A DNA stretch of 64,000 nucleotides from Eumeta japonica. Its lineage: Eukaryota; Arthropoda; Insecta; Lepidoptera; Psychidae. Shown in pieces: positions 33,250-45,550 of this stretch. Positions within the stretch are counted from its first letter, which is position 1; each line of letters starts with the position of its first letter. The position numbers were made by a program, and so were the translations under genes. Below the pieces are notes generated by a model that saw only the letters and a program-made list of their open reading frames with translations, was not told where the DNA came from and did not search any database. The stretch covers positions 62,001 to 126,000 of the forward strand of contig BGZK01001617.1 in the NCBI GenBank assembly GCA_005406025.1. Direction: 5' to 3'.

Positions 33250-35409
33250 TGACCGCGGCCGAAAGCGGTACGAAAAAAAAATACCTAATTAACAATACCG
33301 TGATACTTAGTCCTGGACAAACAATGGTGGGGCGCTTTGTGTGTACGTTTGTAAATAAAAAAAGTGTAAATCTTCATTTAGTCGGATTGTATTACACGAG
33401 GTAGATAGCTGATCTTTTAAATGGAAATGTAATAATTCTGTTGCCAATAGTAATTAGACTTACAAAATTGAACTGATAGTAATTTAATTTAAAAAATGTT
33501 TGTTGGTTATTTTAACGTAATCTGAAATTTTTATCACGCATGACATATTCACATTATTACATTGATCACAAGTAATAGTTACGTTACGATGGTTAAGAGC
33601 TGAAATTACATATAATAAAAAATGTTTTTTTTTATTTTCTTGACAAAAATTGCCTACAAAGCTAATAACCTTACCCATCAAATCGATGGTTTTATGAGTG
33701 CAAAATTAACGTAAGATTCATAAAATAATTATATTTAGGTAAATTAAACGTATTATTACATACGTTTTTTTTTTAATATGTAGTGATATTGAAATTGATT
33801 ATTGTATTTTCTTTAGTATAAGTATAAGGTCATTAAATTTTTAAATTGCTAATAAGAATAACAAATCACATATAAACTGATACGTTATGATTTTTAAGAA
33901 TATTTATATAGATTGTTCAAAAATATATATATATGCATTTAGCATAATACTTATTACGTTATTTTACAATTTAATATTTTATAACTAAGAATGTTATTAG
34001 GAAACATATCACGAATACACTATAGATGACTCTGATTAAAAAAAATTAAAGGTATAAAGCGCGGGATACGATCTATAAATCCAAGTATTGATATGAGTTT
34101 ATAATGTGCCAATACTAACTTCAAGGGGTATAAGGGCCTGATAGAATTATACCAGTTAGGTACAATAAGACCCCAACAAATTTTATTCTTCACTGCTGGT
34201 TGGAGACAGAGACGATGATCAGATGGCGATTAAGGATTTAGTTTTTCGCGAATGAATAATTTTTCTGTCACTTACCTTTTTTTATAAACCTATTGTTTCA
34301 AGATCCAAACAAATGCATTTTTTATAGAAAATTATTAATAGAGCGATAATTAGCTAGTTTACATCTGGTTATTAAGAGCTTGTGGCTAAATAAAAAACAG
34401 CAAACCAAACTTTTTAATGTCTTTACATATTTCTCTTTGAAATAAATTGTAATTCATCTTGAAAACAAGTGAAAGAAATTGTTTTGAAAAATCATTAATG
34501 TTTAAATAAACGTACTTGCGGTTTATTTTGTTATTGCCAATCCAGAGAAACATTCCTCTATTAATGATTATCTATAAATATTGCATTTTGATAAAAAAAA
34601 AAATAGATAAACGTAGAAATCACCCAGTCGGACCTTGACTATTACGTCGTTAGTTTTGTGTTAAATTGTTTAGTGCCAAAAAAAACATAATAAATCTAGC
34701 TAAAAAACAAATCTAAAAGAAAAAATAAATCTAACTAAACAGTAAACACGTTTTATAGATCTTTATGTCAGTTTGTTCACTGTATAATAAAGGTTTAAAG
34801 ATAAATAAATGGTATTTGAAGAATAATTAGTTACTTACTGATTTTGGTTTAATTGTTTAATATCACCATTTTAGATTCATACTTCGTTTCAGCTATAAAC
34901 CCTCGGGTAATACGGTACAAAGAAGAAATCTATATGATTTATTTTTTCATTCAAGTTATTTATTTTTAATTCAGTATTTTAAAGGTAAAATATTCTTTCA
35001 TCAGTATTGTGTGGTATAATTTTCACAGCCTTCAACGGTCTTTAAATAGCGTGTACAAGATAACACTATATTTGATTTAAAGCCTATAAAATAATTTATA
35101 ATAAGGTCCATATTATTGTATCATACAGATATCAGTTGTAAAGCAAGCAGCGACATCTCTTGGCGGTGATGTTGTATTATTTTTATTTGACGATGATTTT
35201 TATAATTAACAAATATTTCACTTTTTATTGTATGTAAGATGCAAAAACTTTCATTAAAATTCTAAAATCATTAATATTATACTATGTTTCCAGCGGGATT
35301 CTTATAATTTCTAAATTTCTCAGAGCAAATATAAACTAACAGTCCTGTGGCCACATTTATTAACTTATTTATCAACTAGGTATGTTTTATTGAATTTTCT
35401 TTTTATTAA
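33250..35409. other. Unassigned AT-rich DNA
   Basis: About 2.1 kb. Only a short accgc/gcggt inverted pair near 33252-33276 was noted. Confidence 0.4.
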
Positions 35410-35530
35410 TAAATAGCGAGTAGTCATGGTTAAGTTGCTAAAGTATTGGTTTCGAGTTAAGAGGTACCGACCGGCATTGGCACCCTGAATAGACGAATTG
35501 ACTAAGGGGGCATCCATTAATAACGTCAGA
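35410..35530 (+). repeat. Possible SINE-like fragment
   Basis: gttaagttgctaaagtattg, then gaggtaccgaccggcattgg, then a gaatagacgaattgac end resembles dispersed repeat sequence. No internal match elsewhere in the window is strong. Confidence 0.3.
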
Positions 35531-36016
35531 TGTTGGGAAGAGGGAGGTGGGGATCAACAAAATATCAAAAGCTATTTTATCTTAACGAATTTTATGAATT
35601 ATTAACTAAAGCCAAGGATGTTAAAATACTTTTATTGTAGAATGCGTTAACGTTTTAATGATAAATGCTAGATTAAACACTAGTAGGATAAATTACTTTT
35701 TTGAGTTAGCAAAAATTTAAATAAAAAAAAAAAAGTAAACGTCTAGATAAATAGGCATTTCCTTTTCTTTTAATTTAAATTTTTCTTCTTCTTGACAGAG
35801 CCGTACACGCTGCACAAGTCTGAAGTATACTGGCTATATTATATAGATTATACTGCCTAATATTTATCTCCTTTTTACAAAAAGGCCCCGCCTTCAATTG
35901 AGACAATAAAGTAACTATTTTGCTACCGAAATAGTTTACGATCCCGATTTCAATTCTGATTGCAGTTAAGATGCGGCCCATGTTTGACAATTACACTGTA
36001 TTAACCTATTGATTTC
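35531..36016. other. Unassigned DNA with a minisatellite-like island
   Basis: cgatcccgatttcaattctg at 35939-35958 uses the same motif as the 24.4 kb minisatellite. The rest is unrecognised. Confidence 0.4.
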
Positions 36017-36045
36017 TTCCTGCGGCTCCACGCGCGCGGATGTAG
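36017..36045 (+). mobile_element. Transposon tail fragment, GC-rich
   Basis: tcctgcggctccacgcgcgc followed by ggatgtagtatc, of the same layout as 24347-24400. Confidence 0.35.
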
Positions 36046-36665
36046 TATCTCAAATATTTTAGACATTTTCTCGACTGCTCTCTCGCTTTTTGCCTTATTG
36101 TTTGTATGATTGACTCAATAGTTTTGGAAATAGAAACCGGACCAATGAACTCTAAGATCATCCCTTATATTCTAACTTTACCTGTATCTGACATTAGACA
36201 TACAAGTATGTCACGTGGCTTTGTACCCACAGAATTTGTTAATAAAACTTGATTATTTTTTGTGAACCGATTTTGAAGAAATGAAAACCATTCGTTAACC
36301 TAAAGCAAGTCTACATTACCTATAAAAATCGCATAAAAAATCGTTTCATAAATTATTATATTCAAACGGATTTACAAAGTTTTTAAAAATAGTCTTATTA
36401 TAATTCTGTTACACTTCCTACATCACCCGCAACCAGGTTTTGACAAATATTTTTAATACAGGGTTGTGTAGACAGACGTACAGTTCTATTATATATGTGG
36501 ATGTTAAATTTACACTATTTTACACTATTTTTCGCTGAGTATACATGTACTGTGTTTTGTAATGTCACAATACATGTTATTATACTATATTGCCCCGTGA
36601 CACAGTATAATTTTATTTCTACAAATTATAATCCTCAGTTATGATATCTCGCATGTCAAACAAGT

Positions 36666-36671
36666 TTTATT
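36666..36671 (-). terminator. Candidate polyadenylation signal AATAAA
   Basis: On the minus strand this hexamer lies about 80 bases past the stop of the 36748-36936 frame. AATAAA is frequent in AT-rich DNA. Confidence 0.2.
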
Positions 36672-36747
36672 CAATAATTCAAACATGCAATATCTCTGGT
36701 AACATATCCGAGAGCGACTTACAATAACTCTAGACGAAGTTTTTTGC

Positions 36748-36936
36748 CTACAGTTTATCAATCACACTCGAAATTCTATTCAATGACTCATAGTAGTACT
36801 TTTCCGGTATGACTACGAACAAAACGGAGATTTGACTGACTGAAGTACCGAAGCACATAACCTCCTTTTCTGACGCAGGTATCGAAATCGCGATGAGGAA
36901 TGGAATCGCAGGCCGCTTGGACGAAGCCACGTCCAA
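36748..36936 (-). CDS. Hypothetical ORF, 62 codons, possible terminal exon
   Basis: A minus-strand frame in a GC-richer island. A hydrophobic stretch (PFLIAISIPA) is followed by SQISVLFVVIPE and an amphipathic end, YYYESLNRISSVIDKL. The FVVIPE-then-ESLN arrangement faintly recalls the end of sugar-transporter-type membrane proteins, but the key PETKG motif is absent, so I do not assign a function. The acceptor-like cctgcgtcag sits inside the frame, and an AATAAA follows at 36666-36671. Either a last exon of an unseen gene or chance. Confidence 0.2.
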   Translation of the reverse strand: MDVASSKRPAIPFLIAISIPASEKEVMCFGTSVSQISVLFVVIPEKYYYESLNRISSVIDKL

Positions 36937-36959
36937 CCGCTGATTATTAGGCGCCGTTA

Positions 36960-38555
36960 CAAATTCTTCGTGTTGTGAACGCGAGCATTTCGTAGCAATT
37001 AACTATCTCTCACATAAATATATCTAGAATAAGTATTTTAATTAGCTGAAATGATGCATTATTTTACGTATAATAATTACTGTGTTTTTATTCATATTTT
37101 GAGTAATTAACCTTTTTTTTTTTATTAGAGAAATTCCGTTTTTACACCTGGCCGTATGAGATTGCTGGAGCAGGTGACGTTGTACATGCGGTTACAACTT
37201 TATTATCGTCTACCTATACAAACATAATGAATGACAAGTGTAATAATTTGTAGATATTAGATCTTTTGAACGATGAACAACATAGCCAAGTGTGAAATGT
37301 TTTAGTGTGATTGCATTCTGTACTATATAATTTATTTTTATATTCTGTATTCACTTTCGTTAAAATATTATTAAAAAATTAACGAGGTGAGTAGATATTT
37401 GATTTATCAGATTTTTTATATCAGCCACATATACACCATCAACTTAAGATAAAATGGCGCGTCTTGAGGGCTACTTTATTTTATATTACAGTGCGTTCAT
37501 TAAGGTTAATGGTATATCTATTTTGTGGCATTTTTAAATTATTCACTATAGTGAACTAATCATTGGAATTTTTGTCAATGATGATCGCTTGGAATAGTTT
37601 TATTGGAAAGTTGAATAAAGCAGAATATAATTTTAAAATAACGAGACATCATTATTTACGGTCTGACAAATCTTAACCAAGAAGGAAATAATAATATTTA
37701 TGAAACGAAGTTTCAAAATATAGTAAAAATGTGTGTCTATTATCAAAAAAAATAAAGGAATTAAAGATATTTTCTGTTAGTAAATACAAATTACGGAATA
37801 TTATAAAAATCTAAGCGAGTAAATCGATCTGTTGCTTCTCATTTAAAGTTAGTTTCGGTTAAATATTAAAACTAACTTATTTACCAGAATTAAAATAATT
37901 TGAATGTTATAAACTGTCTATTAAAAGCAAAAATTTACATAACGCATCTTTCCTTCAAAAACCATAAAAGACTGCTGCTGTAACGGTCAACGCCGTATAG
38001 GGGTTGGGGGTAGCAAGTTAAGTTAGTTGTTTATTTGTAGCAAAGGGTCAATTCAAAGGGTTGCTTCAAGTGGCTTGATCCGAACATCCTGCGATTCTAT
38101 ATTTTATTTTAATAGATTTTCTAATCTGATATACAAACGGTTATTTCTTTATAATTTTCTGGTGGATTATAAAAGTAAATAAATCACTTATATTGCTTTG
38201 AGAAAGTTGTGATTTTCGAACAAATTACATAATAAGTGAGTGAATTTTGTCACGTTTTACTAAGTAGATGAATTAGTATAAATTGATATAAATCGCGTGT
38301 TAATCATTCTAATGATTTTCTAATAAGTTATCGAATAAAAAACCAAGCAAGTGATGACGTAGACGAATTTATGACTTGTTGCATAGTAAACGAGTTGGAC
38401 TGCCTTTATCTCATAAATCAATTTATTTACTATTCGCTTTATATCTACATTATTTATTGATAGTCGGATCTTACTGATTTTTATTTTCCCTAATATCTAG
38501 TAGACATTTTCCGTTGAAGTTATAGACTCTCTACCCCTTTGAGTTGTTGAAAAGC
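36960..38555. other. Unassigned AT-rich DNA
   Basis: Includes a 14-bp palindrome ttcactatagtgaa (37542-37555) and a G-rich run near 38000. No gene recognised. Confidence 0.4.
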
Positions 38556-41200
38556 CTTCTGTCGAGATACCTCCGTCTCTTTTTTTCGGTGGCCTCATTA
38601 GGCTTTCGGCAACAATTAAACGCAACTGCCCCTATACAGTATGATTTATATAATCTAATGTTTTAAATGATTCACAAACGTATTTACGACGATTTGAAAT
38701 TATATTTGCTTCAATTCGGATATTATAAATAAACCTACATATTTTTTAGTTTTAGTCTACCTCTGCCTGATTCTTTTATGGATCTGATAATTATCTCATA
38801 TGCTACAGGGAAAACGATATTTAACTGAACACTCGATTGTCAAATTTATTGAGAGTGATAAAAATTGTGTGAATAGAATTACAAAAGACTGGTCGAAATG
38901 TCGAATTAATATTGATAATAAAATATACAGTTCCTATACAAGTAATAAACAAGAAGGGCATTGATTTACATATTGTAGAATTGTAGAAAAAAAGTTGTGC
39001 TTTCATATCAAAACAGAATATAGAATCTAGTATAAAATTCACAACATCGAGAAACTGAAACAGAAATTGAGCACAGAAAGCCAAAGTTAGAAATCTCGAG
39101 CAGTATGTATAAGCAATTTGTTTCAATTTTCTTGTATTAACTTAAATAGTGTTACACACATTTAAAATATTATTTAATATTTAATACTAGGAATTGCGAG
39201 ACATTATCTTAATCTTACAACTCATATGTTTACTGGTAAAATCGATAATACGTCTCACTTAAGGTTGATCACTCCAAAAGGTTTCCTCTACAAGACCGTA
39301 TTGAGCCACAGAGATCACACTGACTCAACTTATATTGGGAATTTTACACGCAACCAAAGTTTTAAGTGAAATTCGTTTGACACGCATGTCTCATCACGAA
39401 CCTTTTCTTTACCGTTGAATTATCTGAATATCAATATTCTCTTCTATACATGAGTCAGGAGAACACTCAATGTTCTAAATGCATGGGCTCCTACTAGCTG
39501 AGGTGTGCACAGAGATTCAGACAGGGTATGCAAAGTTAAAAAGACTTACTGGTTTCAGCATTATTTCGGTTGACGGTCCAGCGACGCGACAGTAAGTATC
39601 TTTATACTTTGCATAACCGAAACAATGCCGAGACTGGTCAACACATATTTCCAATACAAATTAAACATCGAGCTTAAATTAAGATATTTTTTATAAGGTA
39701 AAGAAACTGAACCTATGGAATTTGAAGTGAACCGAATCATCCTGTATTCAGGAACAGAGAGAGACAGAAATAGAGCAAACACAAAATTTGGCCGCTATAG
39801 GAGCGTCCGCATTAATAACCCGACGGGCCAGGAGTCCGTCACTAGCCGCGACAGGGCCGAACTGTGTATTTTAATCACTGATTTTTAGTAGTTTCCTTTG
39901 TTAATTTAATAATTGGTTAAATATTAGTTTAATAATTTATCGTTGGATAAATTCGGATAGTATTACCCATAACGACTGGATATTATTGTGCAATTAGATA
40001 TTACTGTGAAGTATTGTCTTTAATTGATGTATTGTAGAGATGATTTCTTATCAGGTTTCAACAAATTAATATGCAAACAATTAAAATCTATTTCTTTATT
40101 AATATTGTAAGCAAGTGTAAAATTAAAATTTTTGTCACACTATAAACCAATGGGAAATTGTTTTCGCTAACTTCTTTCTAAAATAACAAAAAGTCAATTG
40201 CTGAAAATTGAAATAAATTAGTGACTCAAAAATACAGAATTTTCGTGGGCGTGACTTTTTCCATCATTGAAATATTCATGAATGCATTAATAAACTTTTT
40301 CATCAGTTAGTCTCTAAGGCCATTTTAATTGATGATTATTCAATTCAATTATTTCATTAAGAGCCTTAAAAAATATAAGCGCACGTACAGTAATCATTAA
40401 TTATTCCCATTTTGAGTCTAGATAGGTATTCGGTGTATACGGTTGCCTCTAATATTCGCACTGTGGCAGACATCAATTTAGAGAAAGCGTCAATGTATTT
40501 CCATACATTCATTATGTTCTCACAAATCTATCGATAATAAACAATAAAGACATTGTTTTTTATCTAAAAATTAAGCTTTAAAACTTTTTTTATTACAACT
40601 AAGACTCGTGTGAAGTATATAAAAGATAATTATTTATTAATTAATATTATAAAAATATAAATAAATGGGTTAATTTTATATATTTTTAACGGAGTACGTG
40701 CCTGTGTTGTCTATTATGCAACGGCCGGTGGTAGTTTAATTTTTTTTTCATCTAAACTTTAACAACAATCGGACGAAGGTGTCAAAGGAAGCCAGCAGGA
40801 GGCCAACCCTTTACCAGACATATGCCGTTTTAGATTCCGTTGCGTATGCAAAACCGCGTATGTGCATTCGACTTACCTGAGACATAATTAAATATTTACA
40901 TGTATAAAGTTTTAATATTTTCTTCTTTTGTTAATCACATTTCAGATATAGACTTAGTACGTAATTAGTGACTGGAGTTTGAGAATTTGACGTAGATTAA
41001 GTACTTAGATAAATAAATCGGCTCTCGTATTAAGATATGACAATATAAAACTTTTTAAATGGCGCAAAACGAACCAATTCCCACCGTTAAATCATAAAAA
41101 TTTTCCTAAATATTATAAGAACATTGTTGAGTCTGTGTTTTAGAATAATAATAGTCATTGAGATAAGAGAAGCAATAGCTTATTTGATAACATAATTTAA
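38556..41200. other. Unassigned AT-rich DNA
   Basis: About 2.6 kb. A 101-codon minus frame (38821-39126) is Phe/Ile-rich and has no recognisable domain. TATCGATA (DRE-type) occurs at 40529-40536. 40720-40870 is GC-richer. Confidence 0.4.
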
Positions 41201-41214
41201 AGGAGGTCAACAAT

Positions 41215-41480
41215 TCTAACCACAAACGCGTTATTGCACTCCCAAAACTGGAATTGTCATTCGTGACGCGTCCACAAACCTCCTCCACCAAATGTCGCTT
41301 TGTGCAACGGCGCGTGTCCGACGCGTTAGCAAAAGGTGCTTCCGCGTGCATTGCGCATTATGCACAGAATGCACAAAATCTGGCAATCGTGCTGTTGCAC
41401 ATTTCCAGCCCGCTGTCGAGTGTTGTGTGCGCGGGTACGCAAAATTGTGACCAAACTTTTGGGTTACGTATTTAATATGT
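41215..41480. promoter_or_regulatory. CpG-richer patch
   Basis: Frames are open on both strands (73 and 76 codons on plus, 81 on minus), typical of GC-rich noncoding DNA. gacgcgtcc and caacggcgcgtgtccgac stand out against AT-rich flanks. Function unknown. Confidence 0.2.
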
Positions 41481-41687
41481 GTATTTACTATCTCGAAAAC
41501 GGCCGTAACGATTGTGATGGAAATCTAATTTTGATGAAGTTTCGCTTTTCAAGTTTATTTATGTAAATGTATTTTCTGGGAAAATTGGATAAAACAAATT
41601 CTAAAGTTGCTGTATTTAGCGTAATTTTTGGAATTTTTTGAGGTTGATTGATTATTGATATTGCTATGTTTGTCAATAACAAATGGT

Positions 41688-41720
41688 TGTGGTCTACATT
41701 ACTGCGTGATGTAGACCACA
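41688..41720. other. Hairpin, 12-bp perfect stem
   Basis: tgtggtctacat (41688-41699) pairs with 41709-41720 around a 9-nt loop. Confidence 0.75.
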
Positions 41721-42474
41721 GATAAAATATTATTCTGTATATGTATATTTTGTGTTATTACATATTTATTGTTGGGAATGAACATAAGCAAACATTCCCG
41801 TGGAAAGTCATCATATTCCCGTTTCAAATGTGAAATACGCCGAGAAAAACTCAGTTGTATTAAATTATACGATAGCACGTCAAAGGTAATACATTAATAA
41901 TAAAAAATAAATATTTCAAGGGTTAGCACCAAACAAAGAGGTTAAATAATTGCGAGATTAACTCGCGCATGGACTATATAGATTTAGATAAGATTTTTAA
42001 AAAGTAATGTCAAATTAAATTTCTACTTTATCTATATTACGTTGTTTGTTTCTTTCTTATCCCTATCACCTCTACCATTTGGCACCAAATCGGATGATAT
42101 AACCCCTTAACTCTTCCAAAATCCAATTCATTGTTTCTTCGGATAGCATAATGTATTTAATTTTCATTTTTTACTAATTATTAAATATATTGAATTAGTT
42201 TACAGTAATTTTATCGATGTAGCGGTAATTAGCACAATGTACAAATTTAGCTCTCCTCACGTAGAGTATAAAAGTAGGCACTAGCACAAAAGAAAAAAAA
42301 GATTTTCAAATGTAAGGAAAATTAATAACTTTTATTAATACTGATATTTATTTTTATCAGTCGTCTGCTTCGATTGCCCAGTATTAAAACAGCTTCATCA
42401 AGATACATTTCAATTTAGCGGGTGCTGCAGTAAACCGCACCATATTATAAAAATTTGTGAGTGACACGTGCTGT
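41721..42474. other. Unassigned AT-rich DNA
   Basis: No recognisable feature. Confidence 0.4.
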
Positions 42475-42597
42475 ATGTGCTACAATGTGCACCTGGGTCC
42501 AGTGAAATTAATGATTTTGTTTTCTGGACATCGAAATAGTGGCGGTGGCGCGTACGATGGTGATGTGTGGGTTACAGGCGTCCGAGTCACTGCGTAA
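42475..42597 (+). CDS. Possible small ORF, 40 codons
   Basis: The ATG at 42475 opens a short Gly-rich frame (MCYNVHLGPVKLMILF, then SGHRNSGGGAYDGDVW). It ends at taa 42595-42597 in a locally GC-richer stretch. The start context is poor (gctgtATGt). No family is recognised. The opposite strand is also open (70 codons), so composition may explain it. Confidence 0.1.
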   Translation: MCYNVHLGPVKLMILFSGHRNSGGGAYDGDVWVTGVRVTA

Positions 42598-42992
42598 ACA
42601 AAACACGATTTGATTTGACAAAAAAACTTCTGACTTTGACGGTCTTCTATTGAGGTCGTTGTTGACAAAGAAAGGAGTATAAATTTATCCATATTCGAAA
42701 AAAAAATACATTTTGAATGTCACACGAAAAAGGTTCCTTCTATCAAATTACATCATAACATTAATATCATGCATGTAATTTATATCAAATGTACGAGCGG
42801 AAGTACTAATTAAAACACATATTATAATTTGTGTAAAATGATAGAATCTATCCGTATTTATGATGGTTGGGCAGAAAAAAAAACATAGAATCACTTCTTT
42901 TATACACAAACGACGGCAGTAGTCCAGGAAAGGGAACATTTTGTTTCGTACTTTATTCGAGTCCAGATTGAGAGAGTTATCAATAGTCTTTT

Positions 42993-43027
42993 CAATGACG
43001 TCACGTCAAATATACGTGACGTCATTG
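42993..43027. promoter_or_regulatory. Hairpin carrying two CRE palindromes
   Basis: Arms 42993-43006 (caatgacgtcacgt) and 43014-43027 are exact complements around a 7-nt loop. Each arm contains TGACGTCA (42996-43003 and 43017-43024), the full CREB/ATF consensus, 21 bp apart (two helical turns). Confidence 0.6.
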
Positions 43028-43329
43028 TTTCTTACATGAAATCATACCACGAACCATTCTTTTTCTCATAATAATTTCGTGAAGGGCTCGAATAGGTAAT
43101 TTATATTAGGATCCAATTTCTGTGTACTAAATCACAAAAATTATCGGAACGTGAACCTTATATGTTCATAACTGTTCATCAATATGTCATCACGGATTAG
43201 AAATTGATTTTTAAAAGTAACATAAAAAATGGCCATTCGGCAGCTAAAATGGAAGTAGATTTCATTTTATTTTCATATGTAATTCATATGATATATGTAA
43301 TGTTCGGATTTTCAAAATATTAAATACTG
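43028..43329. other. Unassigned AT-rich DNA
   Basis: Only near-palindromic catatg motifs were noted (about 43275-43295). Confidence 0.4.
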
Positions 43330-43500
43330 AATTTTCAAAACTATTTGACCGATTTGGCTCAAATACGAACTCGATATTTGTAATCGTCCATAAAACATGT
43401 ATGTTGAGTTTCATTACGATATCTAAAGAATTATAGACTCTATCGTGCCGACAAGATCCACGCTATATCGTATATATATAAATGCATACATATATAAACT
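43330..43500 (+). mobile_element. Transposon-tail-like segment ending in TA repeats
   Basis: aaaactatttgaccgatttg, then tgttgagtttcattacgat, then tgccgacaagatccacgc and a tatatatata end resembles 3' ends of arthropod repeats that insert beside TA microsatellites. Confidence 0.45.
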
Positions 43501-43809
43501 TTTGAACCATATGTATTTTCTGACTCAGCTCGTCGAGATAAGTCAGAAAACAGCAAAATTTTTCAAAAGTTGCGTGATGAGGACAAATACAATAGTTAGA
43601 TTTTTATGAAATTTACTAAAAATGTATCTAATATAACTCATAATATATAAATTTCATCACAGTCTTACACAAGTACGTACACATATTTTTAATTTTGGTA
43701 TTCATACTCTATTTGTAATCCCGTTGCCTTTACGTATTTTCTTTATACATTATGAATCTAGCACATCAAAATTATGCACTTAAAAATTCTTCCATATACT
43801 ATAAAGACC

Positions 43810-44030
43810 ATTAAACACGCACCGATGAGCATTAGGGCGGTAGCACACGACGTAACACCGGCTCGTTATTGCATACCCTAATTGTAATTATAAACTCAAC
43901 AATTGCCCTCCGTGGCTATAAATGGCCCTAGTGATGTGGCGCCTTTGAGTTATCGATAGAACACCTGTCAAACTGTCATTACATTCCCTTTACGGAAATG
44001 CACAAAAGATAAAAATGATTATGCATTTCT
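43810..44030. promoter_or_regulatory. Candidate regulatory cluster
   Basis: A GC-richer unique patch with the homeodomain-type paired site TAATTGTAATTA (43879-43890), a perfect DRE-type TATCGATA (43951-43958) and acacctgtca (E-box-like) just after. No open frame. Inferred from motifs only. Confidence 0.25.
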
Positions 44031-44040
44031 TAAAGTATTA

Positions 44041-44067
44041 TGTACACACGCATGCACGCACGCACAA
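44041..44067. repeat. Alternating purine-pyrimidine tract
   Basis: tgtacacacgcatgcacgca, then cgcaca; the same class as 3005, 5014, 14168 and 18060. Confidence 0.6.
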
Positions 44068-45059
44068 TCATCGCTTTATGCAACACTCTTGTAAATATTA
44101 TGTCAGGAGAGCTAAAATATCCTTTATAAATGATTTATTTCGATTAAAAATATTACACAAATATTAATCAAATACGTTACAAAAACTTTTCATTATAACA
44201 AAAAAATAAAATTAAAAAATAAGTAAAAAACAATAAAGTAGATTCTTTTGATGAAATGCGAACGTCACATTTGTTAAGACCCTTCTCTCTCCTTATTTTA
44301 CAAACAGCGCACTATATTATACATCCTTTATAATCTCTGTTTCACAAATGACCAACGTCATATTTTTCAACGACAGAAATGTAAGGTTACATCACTACTC
44401 TAAAGTATCTTTTGAGAGAAGCAATGGTATCGTGTGAACTTTTACCTTCAACAATGACTTTACACTTTGTTTAATTTGAAAATACATATAAGAAACGTTT
44501 TGAACAATACAAACTCTTACTAAATTGTTATCAAAATCAAGCATTAAATTCATAATATTAATACATATTTTTTTTATAAACAGACCAACTTATACGCCTT
44601 ACTGAATACGCCATCGATACATAGAATTGAGTCTCGCTTATAATTCACCGAATAATATTCTATTTCAATTTTATTACATTATAAATGGGTCCCAAATCAT
44701 ACTCTGATACCTTTCTATTTATTTCTAGAAACTGGAACAAGACCTAGGTCAATTCTGCCTACGTCGTTATTTTTAGTGCATCACCTTCAGCCAGTCGTTA
44801 GTCTGAAAGGGCTAAAAATGTAAAGGCTTGTTTGCAGCAAGCAGAACGACAAGATACATCGCCGACCGGCTCACTTTCAAAACAACTTACAACTGGATAC
44901 GGGAAACAGAAAAGGTAAATAAAACCTATATCATATAAAGACTCTCTAGTCTATATACATACATATAATCAAAATACAACTTTAATCTATGTTTTTATAA
45001 TATAAATCCAATTCGTTTGTTCGAATATCAGTTAAGAACTGGCGAACGCATCGGTATGA
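44068..45059. other. Unassigned AT-rich DNA
   Basis: No recognisable feature. 44830-44880 is slightly GC-richer. Confidence 0.4.
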
Positions 45060-45550
45060 GACTTGGATTATTGGTCGCTTGAGATCGTTTAAGATGGCTC
45101 TAGGCTTAACTGCTGGACGGATTGTAATCAAATTTTGTATAATGATAGATTAAGTTCTCGAGTAGGATATATGATACTTTTTATTTAAAAAAAATGCATA
45201 CTATACACGTACCAGTATATTATAAATACACTGGTATTTACTGTGTGCTGCCATTACTTATAGTGATAAACAATGGCATTTTGTCATCTTTAACATCAAT
45301 ACCCAAGGGAAGATCAATAAGATTAATAGGTAACGGTATTAGAATAGAAAGCGGAAGCGGAACTGGACTCGATACTGAAATCAGTATTTTATAGACGTCG
45401 ATAATATGACCATAATCGGGGCGAATTGACAAGAAATCATCTTATGTCCACGGACGTACCTACTTGAATCATAAAAAAAACGATAATTTATAAATTGTAA
45501 TTCAGGCCCAGCGAAGCGCACGGTAACCACTAGTGTATATATATACATAC
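45060..45550 (+). mobile_element. Non-autonomous retroelement-type repeat inserted at TA repeats
   Basis: taactgctggacggattgta, then attttgtataatgatagatt, then aagttctcgagtaggatat is followed by an internal island of the 24.4 kb minisatellite motif. The island is inverse, gcggaagcggaactggac, about 45350. The end is cccagcgaagcgcacgg, then ccactagtg and tatatatata. This order matches a class of arthropod repeats I recall that end in a gcgaagc...tagt motif at TA microsatellites. Confidence 0.55.

Noticed and set aside
36748..36936. Sugar transporter C-terminus
   Set aside because: Only a vague FVVIPE resemblance; the diagnostic PETKG motif is absent.
38821..39126. 101-codon Phe/Ile-rich minus frame
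   Set aside because: Hydrophobic bias is what AT-rich DNA gives by chance; no family resemblance.
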